A stretch of 64,000 nucleotides of DNA, taken from Chelonoidis abingdonii. Its lineage: Eukaryota > Chordata > Testudines > Testudinidae. Positions 10,719 through 23,343 of the stretch are shown here, in pieces (position 1 is the stretch's first letter; each line of letters opens with the position of its first letter). The stretch is taken from the NCBI RefSeq assembly GCF_003597395.2, contig NC_133771.1:60495965-60559964 (forward strand), read 5' to 3'. Made by a program: the position numbers and the translations under genes. Below the pieces are notes generated by a model. It did no database searches, was not told the origin of the DNA, and worked only from the letters and a program-made list of their open reading frames with translations.

Positions 10719-11879
10719 TAGGAGTTCCAGGTTGACTGAAATGCCCAGTCGAAAAGGACCTTAGTGGTCCCGCCAATGGGAGCTGCAGGTAGCACTGTGG
10801 ATCAGTGAGAGTGCCTAGAACTCCCTGGACCCATGCACTAGGAAACAAAGAGACAATGTTACCACTTCTGGGAGCTGCTGAGGTAACAATCTCCCATGCT
10901 CCAACTCCGCCTGCCCCAGCCCTGAGCCCCCTCCCCTCTGATCCAAACTCCTCCAAGCCACACAACAAACCCCGGCCCCAGCTCAGTGCCCCTCCACTAT
11001 CCAAACCCTTCATTTCATACCCGCCCATGCCTCACCCCCAGCTGAAGCCCCATAAGAACAGGTATTACTGGGTCAACCACAGTCCATCTAGCTCAGCATT
11101 TGGTCTTCCAACAAACGGGTGCCCCCAGAGGGAATGAACAGAGTAGATCATCAATGATCCATCCCCTGTCCACCCAACCCCAGCTTCTGACAAACAGATG
11201 CTTGGGTCACCATACCTGCCCATCCTGGCTAATAACATGATAGACCTGTCTCCATTAATTTATCTAGTTCGATTTTGACACCCTGTTATAGTCTTGCTTC
11301 ACAACATCCTCTTGCAAGGTTCCACGGTGACTTGTTTGTATGAGAAATACTTCCTTGCGTTGTAAACCTGACTGACTAAATTAAGTATTGTGCCCTTAGT
11401 TCTCGTTTATAAGGAGTAAACAACACTCCCTTATTACTTGCTCCACACCAGTCATGATTATAGACTCTACATAATCTCACCATAGGCCATCTCTTTTCCA
11501 AGCGGAAAGTCACTGTCTATTTTAATGCGCGCCTATACTTCCATTCCATACCCCTGAATAATTTGTGTGCCCTTGCTGAACCTTCATTCCAATATATCTT
11601 TTTGAAGAAGGGACCCCTGTCTGCAACACCAGTATGCAAGATGTGGTATACTGATCTTATATAGAGCAATATGAGATTTTTGTCTATCATCTATCCCTTT
11701 CTTAATGACTCCCAATAGCCCTCAGTCCCCTCCCACATCCCTCTCCACCATGAAAACGGGCGAGTGAGCAAGGTGCGGGAGAGTGAGCAAGGAGGGATGG
11801 GTGATGGATGAGCCGTACCAGTGGCCTCAGGGAAGGGCAGGATGTTCGTTTTCTGCCAATTAGAAAATGGCAAACCCTA
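10719..11879. mobile_element. Noisy second copy of the hAT/CR1 composite (1712-2931)
   Basis: It starts TAGGAGTTCCA and ends TGGCAAACCCTA, with GCAGCAC and CAAGCAC at the flanks, the same element and target as at 1712. The nested CR1 fragment is at about 11051-11735. Confidence 0.8.
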
Positions 11880-12117
11880 CAAGCACTACTTTGACTCCAG
11901 CTGAGACAGTGGCTTCATGTAGACCAGAGTAAGAGACTGTAAAATCTGTAAGGGAGGGACTAATCTAAATAACAAGAAAAAGGAAAGGAACGGGCACAGA
12001 AAGACTCTCCAAATCCTAAAGCGATTGTTGAAGCTACAACAAAATCCATATCTCCTGACTCCTATCCAATTCATATCACTGAACCCATGCTAACCTCTCA
12101 AATTATGCTATAGTCAC

Positions 12118-12773
12118 TGCAGACAAAGCAGATCACCCCTTGCAGCAACCTCCTGCTGTGGACTTCTGGGAATTAACTTGATTCAGCTCCAGAACACCAT
12201 CCACCTGCCCTCTGGCCCCCATGTCCTCCCTGGACCCAGGACCCTATTTACATGGGGTGCTGTCCCCTGGCAGTAACCCCTTCTCGTCAGTCTCCCCCCC
12301 AGGGAACCCACCCTCTACCTCACCTTGCCTCAGTATAGGGCTACCCAGTCATAGTCTAGCCCCACACCATGGGCAGACTGCCAGTATCAGCAACTCATCA
12401 CTTGGAAAGAGATTTGGACTGCCTTGCCTGGCCTACCCCTGGGCTCCTCTGCAACCCCAGTACCTTATTAGCCCAATGCTAGGCCACCAGCCTGTAGTTT
12501 TCCAGTGGAGCTCCCCAGCTCCTCTGCCTATTCCTCAGCCCCACTCACTCATACCTTGTGTCTCACTCCTTACAGCCAGCCTACTACCTCTATACTAAGA
12601 AAAGACTTCTTGAGTGCCCTTCTCCCAGCCTCTTTTACAGGCCAAGCCTGTGCCTGATGAGGCGTGGCCCAGCTGCAGCCACTTCCCAATCAGCCACTAT
12701 AGCTCCTAGTCCCAAACCTTCCCCCAGGCTGTTTCAAGCCTGCAGGGCAGGAGCAGGGTGCTTACCTGCTACA
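12118..12773 (-). mobile_element. Noisy second copy of the GC-rich solo LTR (3191-3869)
   Basis: The same GTCAC target precedes it, and TGCTACA followed by TCAC ends it. It is shortened by scattered one-base losses. Confidence 0.8.
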
Positions 12774-14512
12774 TCACCATGTGTCATTGTGCAGATAGGA
12801 CCTCATCTGTAGAGCCTGTTCATTGTATTTAAATGTAGCTATGATTATGGTTCCAGTTTACCCAAGCCCTGAAAGCTTGGTAAAGCAGAATCTCAAGTTA
12901 AAACAATGTGCATGAAAACTAGGACCAGAGTGGCTAGTCAAGCTGTTAAGAAATGACTTGCACAAAACTATGTTAAACAGTTCTAACTGGGTGAAAAATC
13001 TTATTGTGTACGTTTCACTTCTACTTGTATCGTTTAAGCCGCTATTACCCAGTCAGTTTCCACATACTTTGAAGATTATTCACATTGCAAAATAAAGTAG
13101 CATTAGTCTGGCTTCGTGCATTTCAGTCCCCGTTCACAGGTTATGGAGAGCATGTTTTAGAACGGTGATCCGTTACCACCTATGTTTAGTCACAGTAAAG
13201 TCTTAACCGGTAAAGACCAGGCTCACACTTGGAGGGCAGCAGGGTAACATTACAAACAAAGAGTAATTGAACAAATCAAGAAGGACGCATTCTGTTGTCT
13301 AACGTGAGATAAAACTGTTTCTGTTCAGTCGTTGACTCAGAGATTAAAGATCCAATATTTATATCAAATAGCATTGCCAGGGCTCCATGGAGACAAAAAA
13401 TCAGACTGCTAGATCACTTGAACATTTGTTACTTTAGAAATTACGTAAATGCATTTCCATACAGTCAGTACCAGAATAAGGAAATCTATTAGGAGCAGAA
13501 TGAAAATGTGAGTTGATAACCTCACATTTAACACCCGCTCGTCACGCATACCACTACATATAACTTTCTTGGCTTCTGCCCAATACCACTCTGTCCCTTC
13601 TGCTGCCAGAAATTTCAAAGGGGAAGCAAAGGAAGCGGCAAAGCAAGTTTCAAGATATTGGTACTTTAGTGTCTCAATTTTGCAGCATCCAACTTGAGAC
13701 GACCATGAGAGGCCCAAAGTCCAAATAAATATATTTCCATTCAAATCACTGAAATATTTACAATATGGTCCCCCTTACATACTCCTCTATGAACACCTTT
13801 ATGAATTAACTCAAGGTAGTGTTACAAGATTGAAGAGAAAAAAAAGTCACGGAACAGCAGTGTGCTCATTAATTCTAAGTGAGGTGTTTACTGTACAATG
13901 AATTGGAGAATGGACACTTTAAAGCTATCACAAAGCTAGTATTTATCGTGAGTGCTAGCTAGCCAATGGGAGATGCTGACCAGGGAATATGTGCTAAATC
14001 CCACCCTCTCACAGAAATATCCTAGCTCGCTTGATGTCAATGAACCAAGGGGAAGAGAGCTATGACAGCTACCTAAGCTGCATGTGAGCCCAAAACCAAC
14101 AGTGGAGAAGCAGCAGCCTCCCTTACAACCTTAGTTGCCCACTGCTTGTCAACGTATCCACAGATCCTGGGGCTCCACAACATATATTAAAATTTCCAAA
14201 GAGTCCACACTCCATAGAAATTTTTTAGGTCTGCAAATGTAAAAGGTGAAAACTACATGTCAGGATACTCCCCCAAGATACAGAAGACCCCCAGTACAAG
14301 TCCCTACTTTCTGGAGTGGAGAAGGGATCTAACAGATCTACAGTCTCTCAGGAGTACCCAAACACTAGGAAATACAACCAGTCTAACTGTCTCTGCAGAA
14401 TGAATGTGCGGCGCATCTATCACCCCTCTGTATGATTAGGAAGCCTATTTGTGCAAAGCCATCCACAAGTCACACACGGTGCCCAAAGTCACCATCTTGG
14501 GAGCAGAATGGA

Positions 14513-15420
14513 TTAATGGCCCCCCCCCCCCCCCCCCCCCATGACACTTCCCATCAAACACAAGTCCAAACAGTGACTTTCCCGCCTGAATTGATTAGCT
14601 ACCATCAGTAGCATCTGGAGTACCAACTTCCAAAGTGCAAACACCACTCTTCTCCAATCGGCGAGCAGCTCTATTCTCATGTCCTTGCGTCGCAGGGCTA
14701 GGCGAAGCTCAGACACGTCCCATGAGGTGGCTTTCCTCATCTTGAAATTCTGCAGCCACTTCTTGTGCATCCCAACGTGCATGACGAATGTGGATCCCAC
14801 ACTCAAGTGCTTGTTTCCCGAGCCCAAAGCCTGCATGCCGCTTTGTCAGCACCTCATGAATGCTACAAGCAGTCTCTTGTCGTACTACTATGGTGAGTGA
14901 GATTTCAGAATGTCAACTCTCTTGCCTTTGTAGAGTGATGAATAACTCAACTGCCACCGTGACATTAGTCAGACTGGCGCATGCTGGTCAACAGTGCGAT
15001 CCTTTCCGTGCAGACCAAAGAGGCACGAGCGCACAGTACACAAACCGGTTGAAAATGGCGTCAAAATGTGGCAGAAAGCACAGGATTGCTGGGAGCGAAG
15101 CAATGCATCATGGGCATCGGACAGACCCCAGGGTGCCTTGCGACCCTCTGCGCTTCCCACAACTCTTAGAGCAGAAGAGGAAGAAATGCTTGTGAATAGT
15201 TGTCCAGAGTGCACCGCTCCAAAACCGCTGCAGTGCCACCAAATGTACATCTATGTGAAGCGGTGACAGTGTGAACAACAACACCGATTTCCCCTTCACG
15301 CTCTTGAGTGTGCTGTACCTCTTGCCCATGAACTACCTTAAGCAAGATATGTTAAACTGATCATGTACAAGGCACTCTGTTCTGGAATAAGAGTGTCCAC
15401 ACATGAATTATTCAGACAGC
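14513..15420 (-). pseudogene. Noisy second copy of the Harbinger transposase remnant
   Basis: It matches 5690-6640 but with extra frameshifts. Recognisable blocks include KKWLQNFKMRKAT and LRLALRRKDMR near 14680-14790. An unmatched run of 21 C lies at 14520-14540. Confidence 0.75.
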
Positions 15421-16444
15421 GTTCCTCAATAAACTCCATGTGTAGACAAGCAATTTAGATATGAATATGGGATATAGGTGAAAGATGGAAACAGTTTTTT
15501 TTTTCCAAAGACTTAAAGACTTTGACTACTAGTGCTTTGGAAAACACCATATCCATACCATTATATGATTCTTGAGATTTCAGCTCAGTTATGGGTGATT
15601 TATTCTTCATTATATTAAACTGTTAAGCCAAACCAGGCAAGTTCATTTTAGTCAGAACAGCATCTACCATTCTACCTGCTCATAAAACTCAGAGTATTGA
15701 ATCAGGTCATATTTATTTCTAATATCAATCACAGGAGTTTAAATCAGCTACGAGAACAAGCCTCTAGCTGAGCACCTTCTTAAAAATCCCAGAGTTATCG
15801 GATCGAGCATCCGACTTGTAGTAGCGACATAGAGCAGGGCATAAATGTCATACTGCCCAATAAACAGATTTTAACATATATGAATTTTTATGTCATAAAA
15901 GTGACTAATATTGAGTTAAATCAGAGAACAGCTGGTTGGGTGATTACAGAGTTAGAAGAGGGAATACGTTATGTGTAAGCTACTGATGGAAGCGTCCTTA
16001 GACTGTCAATTCCTGTAAATGCCCCATATGATCAAAGAAAACCAGTGACAGGAAAAATAGGCAAGGAATGACTACATCTTGTTTTAGGATATACTCACTA
16101 TGAGTGAACTTCGTTCCAATGTTTCTATAGCTCACCTATGCTGGAGAATGGTCGGTGCCCCGGGGGGGATTGGTAGGGGAGGGAAGCTGAGTGAACCGCT
16201 TTGCCCAGCAATTTTTTAAAAGGAAAATGAAGGGGCTGCTCGTAGCTTGTCTCTACTACGTGTCCCAATCACACGGGAAAATAAGTTACCGCCTAGAGTG
16301 GCCATTAGGAAGTTAGATCTTCTGGAATGCAGGATAGAGAATTCGGAATGAGACCAGAGGGATCACTTATAAGTTACGTAGTGGACCTCTTACTCCCAGA
16401 ATAGTGCGGCCAGCCCCCAGATCTTCTCTGCCCTATAAACTGAT

Positions 16445-17270
16445 TGTCATAAACAGCTAGCTAAGTTAAGTTTCTTTTACCTGTAAAGGGTTAACAAAGA
16501 AATCAAAACACGGTGACCAGGAGACCAATCAGGAAAACTGGAGTTTTCAAAGCTCAGGATGGAATTTGTGGTAGTGTGAGGTCTTTTTCTGTTGTCTCTG
16601 TCTGTGCTTGCTCGGCTCTGAGAGTTTTCTTATCTCCAGGTTTCTAATCTTCAGTTCCAAGTTGTGAGTACAAAGATAGAAAAAAACATAGGCTATATGG
16701 TTTTTTGTATTACATGTGTGTATGCTGGAATGTTTTAAATTGTATTCTTTTTGGATAAAGGCTGTGTATCCAATTTTGTCTTCTTAAGCAATTGACCCTG
16801 TATATTTCATCTATATAAGAGACCATTATATGTCTTTTTTCTTTCTTTTCTATATAAAGCTTTCTTTTTCATTTAAGAACCTGTTGATTTTTTCCTATGG
16901 GGGACTCAAGGGGATTGAGCCTGCAGCTCACCAGGGACAACTGTGGGAGGAAAGTTAAGAGGCGCGGTAAAGAATTCTCTCTGTTTTTAATTCCCAAAGT
17001 TTAATACTCCAGTAATCTTTCAGGGTAACCCAGGGAGAGGTAAAGAGCAGAAGGAATAGGTTATTTCCCTTTATTGTGAGACCTTGCAGGGCATCCTTCG
17101 GTCTTGGTCCCCCAGGGAAGGTTTGGGAACCAGATGATGCAAGGTCATGGAATTTCCTGAATTTTGTGCACCCGAGATCAGATCCAAGCTGGTAATTAAG
17201 TGAGGTTTCTTGCTAGCCAACTTATTTCTCTAACTCTAAGTTCAGATCGAGGTTTAGGAAAGCTATGATA
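16445..17270 (+). mobile_element. Noisy second copy of the TGTCATA-family solo LTR (7670-8492)
   Basis: It starts TGTCATAAACAG, ends CTATGATA and shows the same CTGAT target duplication (16440-16444 and 17271-17275). The identical target shows it is the same locus assembled twice. Confidence 0.85.
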
Positions 17271-18552
17271 CTGATATACCTTCATTAACTTCCAGTGTTG
17301 GCTAAATAAAGCTCCACTGACCACATGCCCAGCAATTCAAGAATGAATCAACCCACCAGGCCAACATCGAGTTTTAGGGAGGTTGAAGAGGAGGGGAGTG
17401 AGAATACAACCACTACAGTAGAATTATTATGTTAAACTGATCTGTGTTCTTGGACTGACTTTTTAATTTTGCTGGGTGTGTTACAGCATTCTCCTGTCTC
17501 ACTCTCTAGTAATCATTTGAGTGAAATAAACACTGATGTTTTATTGTACCACTTTTTTCTATGGGGGGGTTTGGGGGGGGGAAAAAAAAACCCAGGGGAA
17601 AAAAACAAAATAACAGGAATCCCCAGAATAACAGATACTGCTGATGAACCCCTATTCAGTGCTAAAAATCCAAGGCACGCCATCATAAGATATTGCAATT
17701 CACTTCCCCAGTGACAACTTGCCAAACCGCATGCAATGGGTAACAGAAATCTGCTGGTGAGTTTCATTCTGGCTGATTTGGTCGGTGTTTTTTAATCACC
17801 ATCTAATCCCTGCTCACCTGCCGAATGCAGTTTATAAACAAAATGTTTAACTCTCTTGCCTCTGACGTTGTAAGAAGTGAAATTAAGCTGTCAATTATCA
17901 CAATAACTCATGCGATTAACTTCTAAAAAAGTAAGTGTGTGAATTAAAAATTGTGATTAAATTTGCCACTACGGTGAAACCAATAGAATTCGATGAAATT
18001 ATAAATATTTGTTCTGCATGTTGTTCCTACATTGTCAAATATATGATTCTGATTACACACCAGAATACAAATATGACAGTCTCGCTTTATTTATTTTTTG
18101 ATTACAATATTTGCACAATAAAACATGATAAAAAGAAAGATACTGTGTATTTTTCAAGTTACCTCAACAATACTAGTCCTGTCTAGTGCAATCTCTTCGT
18201 TTTGAAAGCACAATCTTTAAATAGATTTTTTTTTTTTGTGATGGTAGCTGCATCAAAATACCCAAAACAATGTTAAAATTTAGACCCGACAAATCTACTC
18301 TAGTCCTACTTCTTTTCATCCAGTGCTAGACAAAAAACAACTCGAGCTGCTCCGTTTTTACATTATGGAATACTGCTGGCTGCCTTAATTTACAGTGTTA
18401 CCTGTCAATGTCAGGAGAAGGAGCGTTTATATGTTCATATGGCACTGTTGTAGCCAGTGTTGCAAGGTATTTATGTGCCAAATATGCTAAACATTCATAT
18501 GCCCCTTCATGCTTCGGCCACCATTCCACAGGACATGCTTCCATGCTGATGA

Positions 18553-19234
18553 GGTTCGTTAAAAATAAATAAATAGTGTGTTAATTACATTTGTGACTGA
18601 ACTTCTTGGGGGAGAATTGTATGTCCCCTGCTGTGTTTTACCCACATTCTGCCATACATTTCTTGTTCTAGCAGTCTCGGATGATGACCTAGCACATGTT
18701 GTTTGATTTATGAACATTGTCGCTGCAGATTTGACAAAAAACACAAAGAAGGTACCAATGTGAGATTTCTAAAAATAGCTACAACAGTCGACCCAAGGTT
18801 TAAGAATCTGATGTGCCGTCCAAAATCTGAGAGGGACAAGGTATGGAGCATACTTTCAGAAGTCTTAAAAGAGAAACACTCCGATGTGGAAACTACAGAA
18901 CCTGAACTACAAAAAAACCCACAACAACCTACTTATGGTGGCATCTGACTCAGATGTTGAAAATGAACATGTGTCTGTCCACACTGCTTTGGATTGTTAT
19001 GGAGCAGAACTTGTCATCAGCATGGACACATGTATTCTGGAATGGTGGTTGAAGCATGAAGGGACATATGACTCTTTAGCACATCTGGCACATAAAGATC
19101 TTGCGACACCAGTTACAACAGTGCCATGTGAACACCTGTTCTCACTTTCAGATGACATTGTAAACAAGAAGCGGGCATTATTATCTCCTGCAAATGTAAC
19201 CAAACTTGTTTGTCTGAGTGATTGGCTGAAGTAG
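18553..19234 (+). pseudogene. hAT transposase C-terminal fragment, right arm
   Basis: Plus-strand frames 18703-18948 and 18884-19234 overlap and are joined by a frameshift. They encode FLKIATTVDPRFKNLMCRP and, further on, EWWLKHEGTYDSLAHLAHKD, VPCEHLFSLSDDIVNKKR and SPANVTKLVCLSDWLK. This is the C-terminal core and dimerisation domain of a hAT transposase. The 5' two thirds of the gene is missing. The arm differs from the left arm by about one residue in four. Confidence 0.8.
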
Positions 19235-19596
19235 GACTGAATGGACTTGCAGGCTCTAAAGTTTTACATTGTTTTATTTTTGAATGCAGTTATATTTTTG
19301 TACATAATTCAACATCTGTAAGTTCAACTTTCATGATAAAGCGACTGTACTACAGTACTTGTAGTAGGTGAATTGAAATATACTATTTCTTGTTTTTTAC
19401 AGTGCAAAAATTTGTTTTAAAAATAAATAGAAAGTGAGCACTGTACACTTTGTATTCTGTGTTGTAATTGAAATCAGTATATTTGGAAATGTAGAAAACA
19501 TCCAAAAATATTTAAATAAATGATATTCTGTTATTGTTTAACAGTGAGATTAATCACGATTAATTTTTTTAATCGCTTGACAGCCCTAGTGATAAT

Positions 19597-20139
19597 TTAA
19601 CCAAGTGATTAACCTTTTCCTTCCAGGAAAGTCTGGTAAGGAAACACTATGCCAAGCAGCTTGCTCAGTTCCAGTATTACCTCTGAGCTTTATTCAGCCT
19701 GTCTTGAGGCTGTGGTAGTGTATAACATTCAGTCTGCCAGTCAAATACTATTGCAGTTCCACTGCCTGCCTGCCACCTGAATCACTTTAGTAACCATGGT
19801 TACCACATGAAGCCATTTGCAGACATCTAAGAGGATGCTGGAAAATTGAAAAGGATTCAGAGAGCCATTGTGGGAACAGGTCAAGGTCTGGAAAACATGC
19901 CTTCCAGTGACTTGAGGTGCTCAATCCATCTAGCTCAGTAAAGAGAAGATTAAGAGGTAACCCAATTATAGGGTACATCTATGCTACAGAGGCACAACTA
20001 TAGCACTGTAGCTTCACAGCAAAATTTTTCACAGCCCTGAGTGACGTAGCTAGGTCGACCTAAGTTTTAGGTGTAGATCAGGCCACAGTCTATAGGGACC
20101 TACACAGGCAGACTATACCCTATACTAGAAGAATTTCAT
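19597..20139. other. Intergenic stretch with a Harbinger-type MITE
   Basis: The segment 19973-20090 carries GGTACATCTATGCTACAG at one end and TAGGTGTAGATCAGGCCAC at the other, with GCTAGGTCGACCTAAG inside. This matches the layout of short Harbinger-derived MITEs. Nothing else is recognised. Confidence 0.5.
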
Positions 20140-20455
20140 CTAGAGACAAACGGATAAGAAGATTCAATGACATGAAGTAGAAGCTAGAATAATTCAAACG
20201 CGAAATAAGGGCCAAGTTTTTAACAGTGAGTAATTAACCACTCCAACAGTTTATCGGGGGAAGTGGTAGCTTTTCCATCACTTGGAGTTTTAAAATCAGG
20301 AATGAACGTCTTTCTTAAAGTCATGCCATAGTTCATCCAGAAGTTATTCAGCTTGAAGCAGGAATTCCTGGGAGAAATTCAATGGCCTGCATTCTGCAGG
20401 ACATTAGACTAGATGATCATAGTGGCTCCTTCTGACTTTAAAAACTATGAATTTA
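20140..20455 (+). repeat. CR1 LINE 3' end fragment
   Basis: It ends with TAGACTAGATGATCATAGTGG and CCTTCTGACTTTAAAAACTATGAA, the diagnostic CR1 3' terminus also found at 31330-31375. It is strongly 5'-truncated and has no coding capacity. Confidence 0.85.
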
Positions 20456-21215
20456 CAACACGCTGCAACACTACAAAAGTCACTAATAGTGTAGAGGAAT
20501 CCCATGCTGCTGTAAAAGCTGTCTTGCTCCCTGCATACACCCCATTCTTTGCCATAAAATGCAGCAGCAACATCTCCCCAGCATGTAACACTATTCAGAA
20601 TTTAAAAAAATTGACTCTACATAAACATAAGACGTGGAAGCGAACTACAGTTATTCTGTTTCAAGCTCTAGCAAAGGAAAGGTTAGGACTGTATTTTAGA
20701 AGGGAGAGAGGAGATGAGGAAAAGTCTGTGCCAGGAGCAGCTTATTCCACAATTGTCTATTATGGAGTTCTTTGCATCTTCCTCTGAAGCATCTGTCCCA
20801 CAGCAGGTCTAAGCACTAAGACTTGGTTATCAGCTGTGGTCTACACTACAAGTTCAGGTCGAATTTAGCTGCATTACATCGATTTAACCCTGCACCCGTC
20901 CACACGACAAAGCCGTTTTTATTTTTACTTACAGGGATCTTAAAATTGATTTCTATACTTCTCCCCCAACAAGGGGATTAGTGCTGAAATCGAATTTTCT
21001 GGATCGAATTTGGGGTAGTGTGGTTGCAATTTGATGATATTGGCTTCCGGGAGCTATCCCAGAGTGTTCCATTGTGACCGTTCTGGACAGTGGTCTCAAC
21101 TCAGATGCACTGGCCAGATAGACAGGAAAAGGCCCCCAAACTTTTGAATCTCATTTCCTGTTTGGCCAGCATGGCAATCTGCAGGTGAGTGCAGATCTCA
21201 TCAGCACAGGTGACC

Positions 21216-22946
21216 ATGATGGAATCCCAGAGTTGCAAGAGCTCCAGCGTGGACCGACCAGGAGGTACTGGATCTGATCGCTATATGGGGAGATGAATCC
21301 GTGCTATCAGAACACCGTTCCAAAAGATGAAATGCCCAAACATTTGAAAAAATCTCAAAGGGCATGAAGGACAGAGGCTATAACAGAGACCTGCAGCAGT
21401 GCCGCATGAAACTTGAGCTGAGGCAAGCCTACCGAAAAACCAGAGAGACAAACAGCTGCTTCAGGTCAGAGCCCCAGACATGCCGCTTCTATGATGAGCT
21501 GCATGCCATTCTGGTAGGTGCAGCCACCACTACCCCAACCCTGTGCTTTGACTCCGTCAATGGAGTAGCACACAACAGGGATGTGGGTTTTGGGGACGCG
21601 GAAGATGAGGAGGAGGAGGTTGAAGATAGCTCACAGCAAGCAAGCAGAGAAACCATTTCCTCCAACAGCCAGGAACAGTTTCTCACCCTGGACCTGGAGC
21701 CAGTACCCCCTGAACCCACCCAAGGCTGCCTCCCGGACCTGCCAGGTGGAGAAGGGACCTCTGGGGAGTGTACCTTTGTAAATATTATACATTGTTTAAA
21801 AGCAAGCGTGTTTAATGATTAATTTTCCCTGGCATTCGCAGCCAGTACAGGAAAAGTCTGTTAACGTGTCTGGGGATGGAGCGGAAATCCTCCAGGGACA
21901 TCTCCATAAAGCTCTCCTGGATGTACTCCCAAAAACTTTGCAAAAGGTGTTTGTGGGCATTCAAACAACATCTGTTCTTTATCTCTCTGTGTTATCCTCA
22001 GGACAGTGAAATCATTCATGGTCACCTGGCTGAAATAGGGTGATTTTATTAAGGTGACATTCAGAGGTGCCTGTTCCTGCTGGGCTATTTGCCTGTGGCT
22101 GAACAGAAATGTTCCCTGCTGTTAGCCACATGGTGGGGGGAGGGGTGAAGCGATCATCCCAGAGAATTGGGTGTGTGGGGGAGCGTTAGTTGGGTTTGTG
22201 CTGCATGTTAACTCGAAAACCACAGCCCCTCCTTTTAAATTGCCAACCCATTTTAAATGGCCAACCCAAAGACTGCTTGGTATGGGAAATGAGGGCACTG
22301 CTGTTTGAAACCATTCCCACATATTACGAAGGTTAAAGAAGCCAAAAGACTATGGCTTACCATGGCTGCCTGAAAGCCGAATTCTGTTGCCTGGCCCTGC
22401 ATGAATGATCTCTCACACCAAACCAACATACCCTCAATAAGAAGCAAAATGCGACCTTGTATCAAAAGCTCATGTGCTATTTAATGTTAACAGCAAGGTT
22501 TACCGTGAAAGAGTCTACACATTGTTCTCTAAAATGCATCTTTTTAACTACCACTCTCCCTTTTTTTTCCTCCACCAGCTGCAAATGTTTCAATGCTCAC
22601 ACTATCTTCTCCTTCCCAGAGGCTATTGAAGATTAGAAGGTGAAAAAAATGCACTCGCGATGAAATGTTCTCTGAGCTCATGCAGTCCTCCCACATTGAA
22701 AGAGCACAGCAGAATGAGTGGAGGCATACAATGTCAGAGTCCAGGAAAGCACAATATGAACGCGAGGACAGGTGGCGGGCTGAAGATAATAAATGGCGGG
22801 CTGAAGCTGATAGGGGGCATCAGCTTGGTGACAGAAGGCAAGAGGCAATGCTGAGGCTACTGGAGGAACAAACTGATATGCTCCGGCGTATGATTGAGGT
22901 TCAGGAAAGGCAGCATGAGCATAGACTGCTGCTGCAGCCCGTTTAA
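21216..22946 (+). pseudogene. Harbinger Myb/SANT-like DNA-binding protein, two exons, frameshifted
   Basis: In active Harbinger elements this partner protein binds the transposon ends and carries the nuclease into the nucleus. The ATG at 21216 opens MMESQSCKSSS but loses frame within about 12 codons; the SANT helix (TDQEVLDLIAIWGDE) then runs in another frame near 21250-21300. The rest reads from 21364: MKDRGYNRDLQQCRMKL, QTCRFYDELHAIL and an acidic stretch DAEDEEEEVEDSSQQ (about residues 77-91). A donor-like GTGAGT/GTGTACC region follows near 21765. The second exon (22665-22946) encodes a Glu/Arg-rich coiled coil (RLLEEQTDMLRRMIEVQERQ). Several frameshifts make it non-functional. Confidence 0.75.
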
Positions 22947-23343
22947 CCAACCGCCCTCCTCCCCAAGTTCCATAGCCTCCTCACCCAGACACCCAAGAAC
23001 GCGGTGGGGGGGACTCTGGGCATCCAACCACTCAACCCCAGAGGACTTCCCAAGCAACAGAAAGCTGGCATTCAATAAGTTTTAAAGTGCAGTGTGGCCT
23101 TGTCGTTCCCTCTTTCCCCACCCCTCCCGGGTTATCTTGTCAGTTATACCCCTATTTGTGTCATGAATTAATAAAGAATGCATGAATGTGAAGCAACAAT
23201 GACTTTATTGCTTCTGTAAGCGGTGATCAAAGGGGGGAGGGTTGGGTCATTAGGGAAGTAGAGTGAACCAAATGGGGGGCGGTCATGAAGGAGAAACAAA
23301 CAGAACTTTCACACCATACCCTGGCCAGTCATGAAACTGGTTT

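Larger units (their letters stand above)
10281..18432. repeat. Indel-ridden duplicate of 1258-9554 (probable assembly artefact)
   Basis: The sequence follows 1258-9554 in the same order and orientation but with a small deletion or insertion every few tens of bases. It is 8152 bp against 8297 bp, a net loss. Target duplications, LTR ends and nested insertions are all repeated at matching places. Errors are dominated by dropped bases, with occasional inflated homopolymers. From 18433 the sequence is suddenly clean. This is the signature of uncorrected single-molecule reads used to extend a contig, not of evolution. Coding predictions inside it should be ignored. Confidence 0.9.
9034..19588. mobile_element. 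Fold-back hAT transposon as assembled (interior misassembled)
   Basis: The outer ends are TAAGGCTGTCAA at 9034 and TTGACAGCCCTA ending at 19588, flanked by an identical 8-bp target duplication GTGATAAT (9026-9033 and 19589-19596). Both end regions are AATCGCGATTAA-rich, as in a common reptile hAT family. The left arm (9034-9674) is the 3' part of a hAT element in minus orientation. The right arm (19014-19588) is the 3' part in plus orientation. Between them lie a false duplicate of the left flank and a 25-N gap. If 9675-18552 is removed, a coherent element of about 1.68 kb remains. Confidence 0.8.

Noticed and set aside
10281..18432. A real segmental duplication of 1258-9554
   Set aside because: Differences are mainly random small indels rather than substitutions, there is a 25-N gap at the border, and quality changes abruptly at 18433. 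An artefact is far more likely.
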